Under the pieces are notes generated by a model. It made no database searches and was not told the DNA's origin. It worked only from the letters and a program-made list of their open reading frames with translations. This document shows positions 35,243 through 49,647 of a stretch of DNA of 64,000 bases, piece after piece. The DNA comes from Paraphysomonas bandaiensis (Eukaryota; Chrysophyceae): assembly GCA_965644295.1 (NCBI GenBank), contig CBFFRP010000143.1, positions 124,001 to 188,000 of the forward strand. The letters run 5' to 3'. Both the position numbers and the translations under genes were made by a program. How positions within the stretch are numbered: the first letter of the stretch is position 1; the number at the start of each line of letters is the position of its first letter.

Positions 35243-37368
35243 TCTTTCATTGGCTGGAAGATTTTACTTATTTATGGGTGTAACAGTTCGTGTGCGATAA
35301 ATTGGTTGTAGTTACAGTAATGTATAAATACTGCGGCAACATGGTAAGTAACCATGACTAACCAGTAGATTGTATCGAAATATTTTTCTCACTAGGTTAA
35401 ATATGTACTTTATTCAGACGAATGTAACATGATTTATACTAAGGTTAATAATGTAAAATAAAGTAGACATTGTTGTAGCTATTACGCCACTACTTGCGAC
35501 GAATAATTATGAATTATGACTGCTACTAATAATAGTCACTTATTTCTTATTTCTATCTGTTTTATGTATGTCTTGAGTTGTGCACGCACGCACCCTCAAC
35601 AGAGTATTATCCATGCTGATAGGCATGGCCAAATTTTCCAATAATTATTAATATTATTGTAACTAAAATATTTTACTTCATCAAAGAATTATTGTACTTG
35701 GTACTTGGAGTACAAGACGGTGAAATCATCGCGTCTATATATAGTATATAGTGTATTGGTCGTCAGAAGGAGTGTCTCCGGAAATTCCTAATTGATCCAA
35801 CCCTCCCACCTTGGGGTTCCGCCATTCTCAAGAAACTTTCTCGCAGAGACTGGAGTACCTCGCTTTCACAGGTTGAACGATTCTGGACAGGAACTATCAC
35901 TGAGGCTCAAATGGAAAGCGCTTTTTACTGAACACAGTACAATTGCTCCCTCAATTCGCGAGGACTACGTGCCATTGATAAAAAGCAGTTGTTATCCTCC
36001 TTCAACCGCTTTACGCTGCAGCCAAACAAATGCTCCAAGATCAAAGTAGGTGTTATGCTGTCAACCCGAAGGGGCCACAACGACTCCCCCCTAGACCGCG
36101 TCAGCGACGTGGACACACACGAAGCAACATACGATGCAGAGCATGGCGGAGTCGGCAGCTTTCCTCCAGCTCGCGCCCAAAATTTAAATCGAGCAACACC
36201 CAGCGGAAGCCACGGAATCTACGTTTACTACGTGTAAAGCGGAGACCTAACGCGCCCCTCCGGTCGTCTTCCTCTTCCACCACCTCAGCTTCAGCAGAGA
36301 AGCCACGATGCCAACTCCGTCAGCGACTCCTCTTCCCTAGGCCCAACTCGCAGCTCGAGCCATTAAAAACACGACGGCGCCCCAATCCACCCCCTCGCCC
36401 ATGTATCGCAGGCTAGGTAGACTCGACACACTAATTCAGTATCCTCCTCCACAAGGTCCTGAGGAGCCTTACCCTAAGGGGCGTCCGTCAGACTAATCCT
36501 TCTGCATTTCAAAGACTAACGTCCTACTGATGTGTGACTATGCAAGATATAGAACTGACTGATGAACATATGATAAACAGATGTTGCTGAGAACAGATAG
36601 TTCAACATATGTTACACGAATATGTAGTGAAGTGTTCAGAATAACTATTATAATTTGTTACTTGAAAGTGCATTGTGTTCAACATTATAGCAAGGTTAAG
36701 GTTTACGTGTAGAGCAAAGTTAACTTCAGTGAAATGTCCAATTCTAACAGTCAGGGCTAGAAAATTGTACATTGTAATACTATTGATCTACTGATAAATA
36801 CATAAATAGCGTCCCATCAATAGTATAGTATAGTAAGCCGTTCAACAATAATATTGCATTATATTTATATATTAGTATAGCAATTGCCGGGAACCATGCA
36901 CCAGGCCCAGTTTTACCTATCAACTATAATGAAGTCCTCTATACATTGATTGTGAGGCATTATAGTAAATAGTTTATGTGATTAGGCTGGTATACTGATA
37001 TTGAATATGATGTAAAAGGTAGCAACTATAAATTATTTATAGCAGGCAATTTTTTAATTTAAACATTTGCTTGCAGCTTCGCGAACAGGTCCTTATAATT
37101 GTTAATTGCTAATATTGTGGAGGAGAAATCTAGTGTTCGTGAATAAAGAATAAGGGCTATGAGCTGGACAAGGCATCCTTGTATCGCATGCAATTTAATG
37201 AAGATATCATGCTTACGACAGCTTTCAATTCAGCAACGAAGGCGAGATGGCGCAAAAATATACAAAGTAATCCCGATTACTTAATATTTTAAACGTTCTG
37301 TCAAGTTGACATAAAACATCACATATCAACGCCGGCAAATTTCGCGTTCAGACAGACGTATACGAAAA
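35243..37368. other. Intergenic region, no supported gene
   Basis: AT-rich at both ends. The stretch 35790-36420 is GC-richer and carries overlapping Arg/Ser/Pro-rich frames in several phases (e.g. 36030-36416), which look like compositional artefacts or an old transposon remnant. No domain recognised. Confidence 0.4.
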
Positions 37369-38737
<1,369 letters not shown>

Positions 38738-39238
38738 ATCAACTATAAGACAATTGCAGGACGAGCTGTTTCAACTTTAACAATAGCGAAGCAACGCAAA
38801 TGAGACGACTGTAAAGGAGCATGCGCATATATGTACAGTGTATATATATACTGTACATACAGCAGTAGGCTACCACCTACATATACACACACACCATCAG
38901 AGCACACAACTGGAACTGTATCCCCTATATGGGATATCAGCTTCCTACGTCACTGATAGGCCGGAGAAGATAATTCAGTTTAGACCTGCGACCGCTGAAG
39001 ATATAATTCGCCGCAAGAAAGAGGCAATACATCATACAGCAGTGTATACCACCATATCATACGCACCACACCAGGCCTGGTGCTGTGTACAAGAGACCAG
39101 CTCTCTGTATGACGGTGAGGTATCTCCGCATGTGTTGTGCGTGTACTTGTATGACATAACAACTCTGCAGTTACTTAATTAAACCAATACTGGGGCTCAT
39201 CACACTAACTTCTCGGTTTATTTTGTCATAACAAATTA
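38738..39238. promoter_or_regulatory. Divergent intergenic region between ETFA and carboxylesterase
   Basis: 500 bp between two divergently transcribed genes, so both promoters must lie here. It contains a tatatatatac tract at 38840-38850. The frame at 38838-39182 lacks homology and is not called a gene. Confidence 0.4.
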
Positions 39239-41381
<2,143 letters not shown>

Positions 41382-41752
41382 AAAATATGTCTTCGCAGCA
41401 ACACGATTAGAGTATAAGCCCTCTAATGTCCTTGATTGGTACAATTAAGAGACTGTTAACTGGACTAAAAGTATGATTAGCTAGTGTAGAGTGCTATTGT
41501 CTGCAAATATATCAGGTTATGCGTCTTTATTGTAATACGCGGATCATTATTTAAAAAAATTTTGGATTTGCTATTACACACTGCATGTATTTTCAGCGGA
41601 AGTGGAAATACGAATTAGCAGCAATGAGCAAGACATATGTGCTGTCAGTAGCGCAGCCTCGCCGTTTTTTAGATAACTAGTGCAGTGCTAGTGGTTACGT
41701 GGCTACAATAAAATTTTCTTTTAGTCAAAAGTATATTGTTCCCTAGCCCTAT
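41382..41752. other. Intergenic, AT-rich
   Basis: 3' flank of the esterase gene up to the hAT-like element; no frame or structure recognised. Confidence 0.4.
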
Positions 41753-41760
41753 GCATATAG

Positions 41761-42943
41761 CAGGGCTGCGTATCACTTAATTGACGGAGATTGTAGTCAA
41801 TTATAATTGCAATTATTACTTGCTGTCTCAATTTCAATTATCTGCAATTATTTAGTACTACAATACACCAGCTGCCATTATAGCTACCTCAACTGTCATT
41901 TCATTCCAGAGGCGACGATTCATGCGTTAAAATATAATTAGCTCTTAAATGTTGAGGAGTCACGCTCTTGCGCAAGCCCGTCATAACAATCGTAGCTCTA
42001 CTGAACAACCTTTCAACCTTATTTTGGTTGTAGCATGCAAGTGTTTCATGCTGCGGTAACGAGTTTGATGGTTACGTCTTGCTTGCTTCCGCTGCCTGCT
42101 ACCATCAATCAAACGTTGCGCTGCGTCGTCATTCGGAAATAAACTTGCACCGTCAAAATCATCATCGAGCAAAAATATTTTAGTTTGATCCTTTGCCCTC
42201 CGAGTTACGGCTTCGTTGCCACATTGAATCTTCACGATTTTCGAAAGCAGCGTTATGAATAATAGCAGCACTACCGCCCAGATGACGCTCAATAATCGGG
42301 TGTCTTATGAAGAGTTCGTCAAACAATGTACAAACGTCGTGGAGGTCAAGATGGTGTTAACCTTACTTCTGTAATAGCAAGGACAGTAGTTGAAACAATT
42401 CCTATTCCTCCCGTATTGCACGAGCTTGGCGTGCACCTTTACAGTTGGCATTAGACTTAACACGTCGGAACTAAATTAGAATGATCGCATATGATTACAT
42501 AGAAGCAAGTAGCGGTCAATCACGGAAAATGTGGAGCCCCTTTTTTCCTACAGGACAAATCTTTATATTGCAGCCTCTTCGTTGCTATTATCATTTTCGT
42601 TCTCAAATAATAACACTCGTACAATGACTTCTGGTGCCAGTTTGTTGCTCATATCGCTAATTAATTAAATGAAATACTATGTGAGATATCCTATGAATAT
42701 TACAGTCTTTCACCAATCTTCTATTTTTATTCTAAAAATTGGATTTTTTAATAAAAATGCCGTTTTTTAGCAACTTTATAGCATAAAATGGTGGATTTTA
42801 ATATCAATTAATTGAAGCGAGCTGGAGTCCATTATAATTGCTATTGTGATTTGTTGTCCCAATTTCAATTATAGCAAATTTCAATAGTTGACAATATATT
42901 GCTATTAATTGAAAATCAATTAATTGATACACGCAGCGCCCCG
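41761..42943. mobile_element. Decayed hAT-family DNA transposon
   Basis: The left end CAGGGCTGCGTATCA…TTAATTGA and the inverted right end (ending about 42943) match imperfectly and show the CAGGG-start typical of hAT elements. Flanks gcatatag (41753-41760) and ccatatag (42944-42951) fit an 8-bp hAT target duplication with one mismatch. A fragment of the transposase C-terminus lies inside on the minus strand. The interior is AT-rich and internally deleted. Confidence 0.7.
41901..42047 (-). pseudogene. hAT transposase C-terminal dimerisation-domain fragment
   Basis: 48 codons ending at TGA 41901-41903. NKVERLFSRATIVMTGLRK matches the hallmark 'SERVFSxAGxxxTxxRxxLxP' block near the end of hAT transposases, and VTPQHLRANYIL completes it. 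The rest of the transposase is missing or out of frame (a frame at 41981-42292 overlaps in another phase). Confidence 0.7.
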
Positions 42944-42951
42944 CCATATAG

Positions 42952-44522
42952 TACGAAATTGAATACATGATACGAAAAGTTTCCTTAAAATGTAACATAG
43001 TTCCCCGACAACCCCTATGTTTTTACTCTTTTGTAAGATAGACGATGTACATCTACGCTGTTTACAAACATATAATAGCTTCGTCTGCGTAGTCCTCGGC
43101 ACTAGATTTAAAAATAACTTTTAGTCTACATCACAAATTGTGCTACAATACGAAGTAATATGTAGTATATAGTGTGTGTAGTGTATTATCTGCTAAACAG
43201 CCATGAAGCTAAAAGCTAAAGTATTCTGAAAGGTAGTAGACGAACGATATTGAAGAATGAATGATGGGCTCATGAGAACTAGCTACTGTTGGACGATTAA
43301 ACGCTGTATTTCAAGGTTTCTGAATTATAATTTTTTGCTTGAATAATATTCAGTATTCAGGGCTCGTAACAATTAATCGTTAATTTACTAGCGTTGTAAT
43401 ATATAATTAAAATATAGGGCCAGAAATTCGAACTGATCATTTAAAACTTTCTTCAATTAATTGTCAATTATTGCAATTTTAACTGGAATATTTTTAATGC
43501 AATCATTTTGAATGCGTATACTTTAGTTACTGCAAATAATCATAATTTCAAGTGAAATAGTGGAGCATGAAGTACGGGGAAAGATTTGATATTATTTCAA
43601 CGTGTGTGTGTCAATAGAATTACTGAAGGAAAATATCACCTCGAACTCTACAAAGTTCATACATATTAACAAACTCTTTACAAGGCTCCTAATCGCGAGC
43701 ATCATCTAGGTGCCCTCAACAAAGTCGGACTCGCACTTTTTCATGGTGTTTTGGGGGATAAGCACAGGAAATATTTCTTCAGGAAAATAACGTGAACCGC
43801 ACATATACAGTCAGCAGATAACGTTCTGCCCAGTCATAGCCGAATGCTTGTGTGTTGTACAAGGGACACTGAAATATAAGACATTACTACTACTCATCTA
43901 GGCAACTATGCTGCTTTTGACAAGAGTCGAAGATAGCTATATATATATACGATATATGCGTATGCAATGTATCCAGAATGTATAATGGACTACAACCTGC
44001 GTCCTCAACTAATTGTTACCACATAGACCTTAATTCAGAGTTTATTTTATTGACCAACGTTTAGTTGAAATACTCGCACATATTTTTGGCACTGGTTACT
44101 ACAATGTTAGAAACAACAGTTTTCAAAAGAATTGGAACAGGTAAGAGTGGAGATGCTATACCTGTTTTATGCTCTGACAGTGTCATAGACATAATAATAC
44201 TTATATGAAGTCAATAGTCATACATCAGTTTGATTTGATTTCATCAAATCTAACCATCAGAGCATAACTATCCCTGTACTTCAATATCCCACATAAAAAT
44301 AATATACAGTACAATCCGAGTGTCCTTAGAAGCCACTATTAAACATGACCCAAAGACGCAAAACCAAGAATACATACAGCAGATAATATGTAAAGATATT
44401 TATATTTAAAGGTGATATCGCTACTATCATGAAAACTTCACAACAGTAACAACACTTTAATATTAGTCACAATACAAAAAGAGTCATGGCTACGATTATG
44501 TCGAATCGCATATTACCGTATA
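42952..44522. other. AT-rich intergenic region
   Basis: No coding frame supported. Contains one copy of a dispersed ~108-bp repeat (43713-43820) and a (TA)-rich patch at 43930-43960. Confidence 0.45.
43713..43820 (+). repeat. Dispersed repeat, copy 1
   Basis: Begins ccctcaacaaagtc and ends cagtcagcagat. About 80% similar by eye to 51320-51428 in the same orientation, with small indels. Neither copy codes for protein and the flanks do not match, so this is a discrete ~108-bp unit. Confidence 0.65.
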
Positions 44523-46054
44523 TTAAGCGTTGTCCGCAGCTTCACTTTCACCAGCGAGACAAGAAGTTGTTATATCATTGACAGTGCTACTTTCCATACT
44601 TGAGTCTCCCTCTGTAAGTACGATTACGCACGTACTGATACGCAATACATTGACATGAAATGTACTTGTATGTACTCAGTAAACACTTATACGATCAAGC
44701 ACGCATATGGCTTCAATGTGTCAAAAAGTTTCATCACGCACATCACTCACCAGTATCGCCGACATCTCCCTTCAACTCGTTGCCATTCTCATTCATGGGT
44801 GCCTGCCCTTCAGTTACACTTGGGCACCCCAGCTTTTCCCGCTCGGATGCCGTGAGAGGAAGACTTGTTGGACGAGCTGCAATGTAGATAAGCGTACGCT
44901 ACACACAGTGCGCAAAACTCACGTATATCAATTTTTTCTACCAGCCCGGAGACGTCGTTGTCTTCGCTCAATATTGCACCCTTGCTAGTTTTGCTAAAAG
45001 TAGCGCTGCGGCGTTTTCCTGCAGAACTCTCACAGCGGGGGCGCGTCAACGTAGTCTATACACTGATCACAAACTACAACAGCATAGTCACAGGCAGACT
45101 TACATGCACCAGTTCGCCATCAGCAGACTGATTCGGAACTGTCACTGACCGACTCCTCGATGCAGTGCTCTCCGACGAGGGGGGCACAGTAAATGACGGT
45201 CGTGGACCGCCTGGTACTAGTGCACCAACATTAATTTTCCCAAACAAACTTGGATCAAGCTTCGAGGTCCGTCTGCTTGTCTTCATACCAGCAGTACCAG
45301 AATTATCCGGCACAACTAACGACGCAGCTCTCTCTTTCACCGACATACCCACTCCAGATGGCTTAGATACATCCTCTTTATCAGCATCCGTTGATGACTG
45401 TGATGTTGATACTGACTGAGATTGGGGTGTTCCTGAGCCAACTGAAGAGCCTGCCTTCATCAGTGCGGCTCTCTCTTTCACCGACATACCCACTCCGGAC
45501 GGCTTAGATACATCCTCTTTATCAGCATCCGTTGATGACTGTGATGTTGATACTGACTGAGATTGGGGTGTTCCTGAGCCAACTGAAGAGCCTGCCTTCA
45601 TCAGTGCGGCTCTCTCTTTCACCGACATACCCACTCCAGATGGCTTAGATACATCCTCTTTATCAGCATTCGTTGATGACTGTGATGTTGATACTGACTG
45701 AGATTGGGGTGTTCCTGAGCCAACTGAAGAGCCTGCCTTCATCAGTGCGGCTCTCTCTTTCACCGACATACCCACTCCAGACGGCTTCGGTGTAGTCTCA
45801 CTCCCAGATGACTCACTGGACTTGTTCGTCGACAATACAGCGGAGGTAGAGGTTATAGAAGCCGCTCTCTCTTTCACAGACATCCCACTACTGTGAGATG
45901 AAGAGACATTCCCACTGCTTCCTTCATTTGTATTACTCGAAGATATGTTTATGTTGGCTACAGTGGCTCTGTGTTTGCGAGGGCTCGGCACTGGCTGATC
46001 CTCAGTGCTCGTTGATTTCTTATTAAACGCAGCTATTCTATCTCTCACTGACAT
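44523..46054 (-). CDS. Ser-rich protein with repeated SVKERAA motifs, 4 exons
   Basis: Exons 45104-46054, 44923-45055, 44751-44876, 44523-44611 (introns 48, 46, 139 bp; phases agree) give 432 aa. The N-terminus MSVRDRIAAFNKKS is echoed by five later GMSVKERAA motifs (the last ends RAASL). Three of the intervening units are near-identical 47-residue repeats (141 bp, 45327-45749) rich in Ser, Thr and Gln. The rest is low complexity and probably disordered. Short amphipathic V-x-x-R-x-A-x-x motifs of this kind occur in some actin- and capping-protein-associated proteins, but I would not assign a function on that alone. The near-identity of the repeat DNA points to recent or ongoing unequal exchange. 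Confidence 0.75.
45327..45749 (-). repeat. Three tandem 141-bp in-frame coding repeats
   Basis: Unit boundaries taken at gctctctctttcaccg: 45327, 45468, 45609, with a fourth partial start at 45750. The units differ at only a few bases. Each encodes 47 residues containing one SVKERAALMKAG motif. Confidence 0.9.
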
Positions 46055-46235
46055 TTTATTAAGATGATTGGAATAACTGAAAAGTTGAAACCTCTACTCA
46101 TACGACAGTAAGGGAGCCGCGATGGTATGTGTATCTACCCATCTAGATTCGATACCAATTCGAAGCAACCATCATACACACATCTCCATATATACTTAGC
46201 TGTATATATGGGCATACAATACATGGATATTGCTG

Positions 46236-46644
46236 GTATGTATGTATGTATGTATGTATGTATGTATGTATGTATGTATGTATGTATGTATGTATGTATG
46301 TATGTATGTATGTATGTATGTATGTATGTATGTATGTATGTATGTATGTATGTATGTATGTATGTATGTATGTATGTATGTATGTATGTATGTATGTATG
46401 TATGTATGTATGTATGTATGTATGTATGTATGTATGTATGTATGTATGTATGTATGTATGTATGTATGTATGTATGTATGTATGTATGTATGTATGTATG
46501 TATGTATGTATGTATGTATGTATGTATGTATGTATGTATGTATGTATGTATGTATGTATGTATGTATGTATGTATGTATGTATGTATGTATGTATGTATG
46601 TATGTATGTATGTATGTATGTATGTATGTATGTATGTATGTATG
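46236..46644 (+). repeat. Perfect (GTAT)n microsatellite, about 102 copies
   Basis: 409 bp of uninterrupted GTAT between the start of the Ser-rich repeat gene (46054, minus) and the EF-hand gene (46861, plus). The tetramer contains no stop in any frame on either strand, so long spurious reading frames cross it. Confidence 0.98.
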
Positions 46645-46860
46645 GTACACATAGAGGACCAGCAGCAGATTCAGAATGTGAAACGGCAATTGCAGTGGTA
46701 TGTGTATGTGTATGTGTATCTGGATGCTGGTGTCATATTTACCGCATTTCTTTCATGCAGCTGTAAGAAGCGTAGACTCTTCTAGTTGTCAGAGTTATCG
46801 CTTAGATAGATTTCCCATTTCCGCAGTCCAGTTATAGTAAGCAACTCAACAGGTATAGTT

Positions 46861-47445
46861 ATGGGCGCCGACAGTAGTAAAATGGGCATCTCTGCGATTG
46901 CCATAGTCTCTGGAATCGAGAAAGAACACATACTCAAACTTCGTACCAGCTTTCAAAACTTCTGTGATAACTCTGGAGAAGTCAGTGTTGTATCTAGAGC
47001 TGACTTTGACAGCGCTCTCAAATCATTAGAAGGCCTAGAGCCCTCGGACGTTGAGTTGCTGGACAGACTTTTCATTTTACTCGATGAGTCCGGTGATTGC
47101 AAGATTGATTATAAGGACTTCCTTGTGGGTACGGCGGCTTTAATCACAGGAACTGTGTCTGAAAAAATTCTTTTCGCGTTTAACGTTTACGATGAAAGCG
47201 ATTCAGGGGAAGTGATGTCCGGTGATATGAAAAAAATATTTACTGCTCTCAATGCAGTTGCGAGCTTCTTTGGAGATCCTGTTATGACTCCAACCCAAAT
47301 AAAAGAATTGGTTATTGATGTATTTAAACAGGGTTCCAGCCCCTCTGCACCTCTTCGTTATGAAGATCATTTAGAAGTCATATCTTCGCACCCTGTAGTT
47401 TCCCAGTTTGTGAATGGCAAGGGCAGTGTACGCTTTGGGCGATGA
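46861..47445 (+). CDS. Calcineurin-B-like / neuronal-calcium-sensor-like EF-hand protein
   Basis: 194 aa, single exon. The N-terminus MGADSSK fits an N-myristoylation site. Two EF-hand loops are readable: DESGDCKIDYKD at 75-86 and DESDSGEVMSGD at 111-122. The surrounding helices (LLDRLFILLDESGDCKIDY, EKILFAFNVYDE) match the layout of calcineurin B and related myristoylated sensors, with degenerate outer hands. Loop position 12 is Asp rather than Glu in both, which usually lowers calcium affinity. A role in calcium-dependent membrane signalling is likely, but the partner (a calcineurin catalytic subunit, a CIPK-like kinase or something else) cannot be told from this window. The 5' neighbour is the GTAT microsatellite, 217 bp upstream. 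Confidence 0.85.
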   Translation: MGADSSKMGISAIAIVSGIEKEHILKLRTSFQNFCDNSGEVSVVSRADFDSALKSLEGLEPSDVELLDRLFILLDESGDCKIDYKDFLVGTAALITGTVSEKILFAFNVYDESDSGEVMSGDMKKIFTALNAVASFFGDPVMTPTQIKELVIDVFKQGSSPSAPLRYEDHLEVISSHPVVSQFVNGKGSVRFGR

Positions 47446-48361
47446 TGAACAGTAACACCCGATGCATCGTTATTGATGTAACGAATAAGCTGACCAGTTT
47501 TATATGTTTTGTTTCGCCCGAGCTGATGCGAGCAAATTGCCAATTATGTTAATAATAAGTCTTGTTTCTAACATCGTACTTCGGTTACCCGAATACTACA
47601 AGAGTGAAATTCATTAAGACTATTTTAAATCGTTTCAATGTTATTGTAGCTGGATCTTTGCTACTTCATTGAGTCGAAGTTGTATCCCTGTTGAGTAAGT
47701 GTAGGGCGGCGCATTCTTGACATTTCTGGTGGTTGGTGGGACGAAAAGGACTTCTACTTTCGTATTTCGTAGTGGTGAGTGCATCACTTGAGAAGCACTG
47801 CACTACTTTGATATTGGTTATATATATATGTAATAGCTCACAGGTCTACATTTTCACTGAAACGTGACTAGTTTAAGTCACTTATTTTTTGACGAGGCCA
47901 ATTGAACATTTTGACTAGGGTCAACAATAGACATTAATCAATAGACAATAGAGTGCTGGAATACGAATGTTTAGTGCTTGCGGCGACGCACAAGCAGCTT
48001 CTGTAGCGTTAAATAGTAGGATAATGGAATTTGTACGGATTAGTTATGGGTAGAGGTCTAACTAGCTAACTAGTATGTCTAGCATTCAACTAGCCACTAT
48101 ATTGGTACAGGTTTCTAACGCCTATTGCTAAATAAAAAGACTTTCAATATACGAATGTTTCTCTAAAATGACACTGTGAATACGTTAAATACAATGTAAA
48201 AACAGTAATACGTAGTCAAAGATACTATGTTATAGCTATAACTGTGAAACTGAAGTATTGTATCATGAATCATGACGATTCAAGATACGGAAGTTGAGCA
48301 GTGGTTGACAAGAACGAAATATACTATCATGTTGTTGACATGTACCAATGTTTTACATACT
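47446..48361. other. Intergenic, AT-rich
   Basis: No coding frame or repeat of note until the tandem array at 48362. Confidence 0.45.
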
Positions 48362-48459
48362 AAGTGTGAATAGAAGTAAGTGTTACTAAATGTAAATAGA
48401 AGTAAGTGTTACTAAGTGTGAATAGAAGTAAGTGTTACTAAGTTTCGAATGTAAGTGTT
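48362..48459 (+). repeat. Short tandem array, ~26-bp unit
   Basis: About four copies of a unit like agtgtgaatagaagtaagtg followed by ttacta, the last degenerate. Directly adjoins the left arm of the inverted-repeat element at 48460. Confidence 0.75.
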
Positions 48460-48945
48460 ACTACGAGTGATGACAATTCGCTGTAGAGAACAAAGATATC
48501 ACCATATTGCCGAGTGATCTTGGAGGGACCTCTTTCACATAATAATATTTTCTCGACACCTAGGAGCCCCTGAGAGTAACGGAGGGTTAGGGTTAGCCGA
48601 GAGCGTGCTCTACGATGTTATGTTATTTGGGGTCGTATGGCTTCAAACTGAATATATTCTGCAGGTGTGAAGATATTCTTCAAACGAGTTCACTTCCTCC
48701 TCCAAAAACAACATTTTTGATTTTTGAGTGCCCATATCTCACGACACAGACAGAGTCACTATAAAGTTCAATATAACGAAATGTTCAGCATTTTATGGAC
48801 TATTTATTTCGTGTTAAAATCACAGTATTTTTATTGCTAAAATGAAAAAGTTATGGAATTAAACATAAAAGACACTTTTTCATATGATTTTTTTCATGAT
48901 TTTTGGCCTTTCTCTTCTCTACAGCGAATTGTCATCACTCGTAGT
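48460..48945. mobile_element. Inverted-repeat element (MITE-like), 486 bp
   Basis: A perfect 31-bp inverted repeat, starting actacgagtgatgacaatt at 48460-48490 with its complement at 48915-48945. The interior is noncoding. Flanks share tcgaatgt-agt words but not an exact abutting duplication, so the target site is unresolved. Contains gagggttagggttagcc (48583-48599), which resembles two telomere units. Confidence 0.65.
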
Positions 48946-48953
48946 ATCGAATG

Positions 48954-49600
48954 TTAGTTAATGTAAAAATTGGAACAAACTAAAAAATTGCTAAGGAACA
49001 GATGGTAAAAAATATTCAATCCATCTTTAAATAACTCGTCTGCATGACAGTTCAAATCATCTTTGTCGTGTGACATGTAATAAACTTTGCCGTTCTCTCT
49101 ATAGAAGTATCTTAAATATCTATTTTCGCCTGTTTCTTTGTTATATACTCTCTCTTCACCATTCTTACTGATAAACTTTCTTTTATTAAAACTCATTACT
49201 ATATATTATATATATATAATAATTCTTTATATTATTTTAAATTGTTTTATATTAATTTATTTTTTCACATAGAAATCAGCATATACAAAATCAAGAAACT
49301 TTTTATCGTCTTTAACTTTGTTCTTCAAATATTCTACATCATCCCAATCTTTAATTTCGTTGTCTTTAAAACTCTTTATTGTTAAGTATCTATTGTCAAT
49401 GGTTTTTATAGATATGCTTATTTTATGTCTGTCTATTCCTTTATCATCTAACAATGCTTTATAAAGTTTTCTTATATCATTTATTTGAAGCTTATTCCCT
49501 GTTTTAGAGGTCTTATTCTCTTTGCTCCTAACTTGTATTTGCCTTTTGATACAATATCAACATCTTTAACCGTAAAAAGTAGAAACAAACGATGGAGAAA
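48954..49600 (-). pseudogene. AT-rich insert with broken Lys/Asp/Tyr-rich genes, virus- or plasmid-like
   Basis: Two short frames: 48954-49196 (80 aa, starts SFNKRKFISKNGEERVYNKE) and 49257-49454 (ends FLDFVYADFYVKK), the latter continuing upstream as in-frame SKTGNKLQINDIRKLYKALL. A further piece (VDIVSKGKYKLGAKRIRP) sits in another phase just upstream. Codons are almost all A/T-ending and the residue bias (K, N, D, Y, F, I) differs sharply from the neighbouring genes. This resembles genes of large DNA viruses, virophage/Polinton-type elements or linear organellar plasmids. I cannot name a homologue. The frame breaks suggest a dead insertion. Confidence 0.4.
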
Positions 49601-49647
49601 GAAGTGTTAAATTAGCCGACGGAAATGTATTGGTTTCAGTGAGGTGG

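Noticed and set aside
36030-36416. 128-codon Arg/Pro-rich frame
   Set aside because: Overlaps equally long frames in other phases; composition-driven, no domain.
38838-39182. 114-codon plus-strand frame between ETFA and the esterase
   Set aside because: His/Tyr-rich low-complexity start, no homology, and it fills the divergent promoter region.
46127-46785. Long YVCM/HTYI repeat reading frames on both strands
   Set aside because: They are the GTAT microsatellite read in stop-free frames, not genes.
48583-48599. Telomere-like gagggttagggttagcc
   Set aside because: Only two units, inside an inverted-repeat element, not at a chromosome end.
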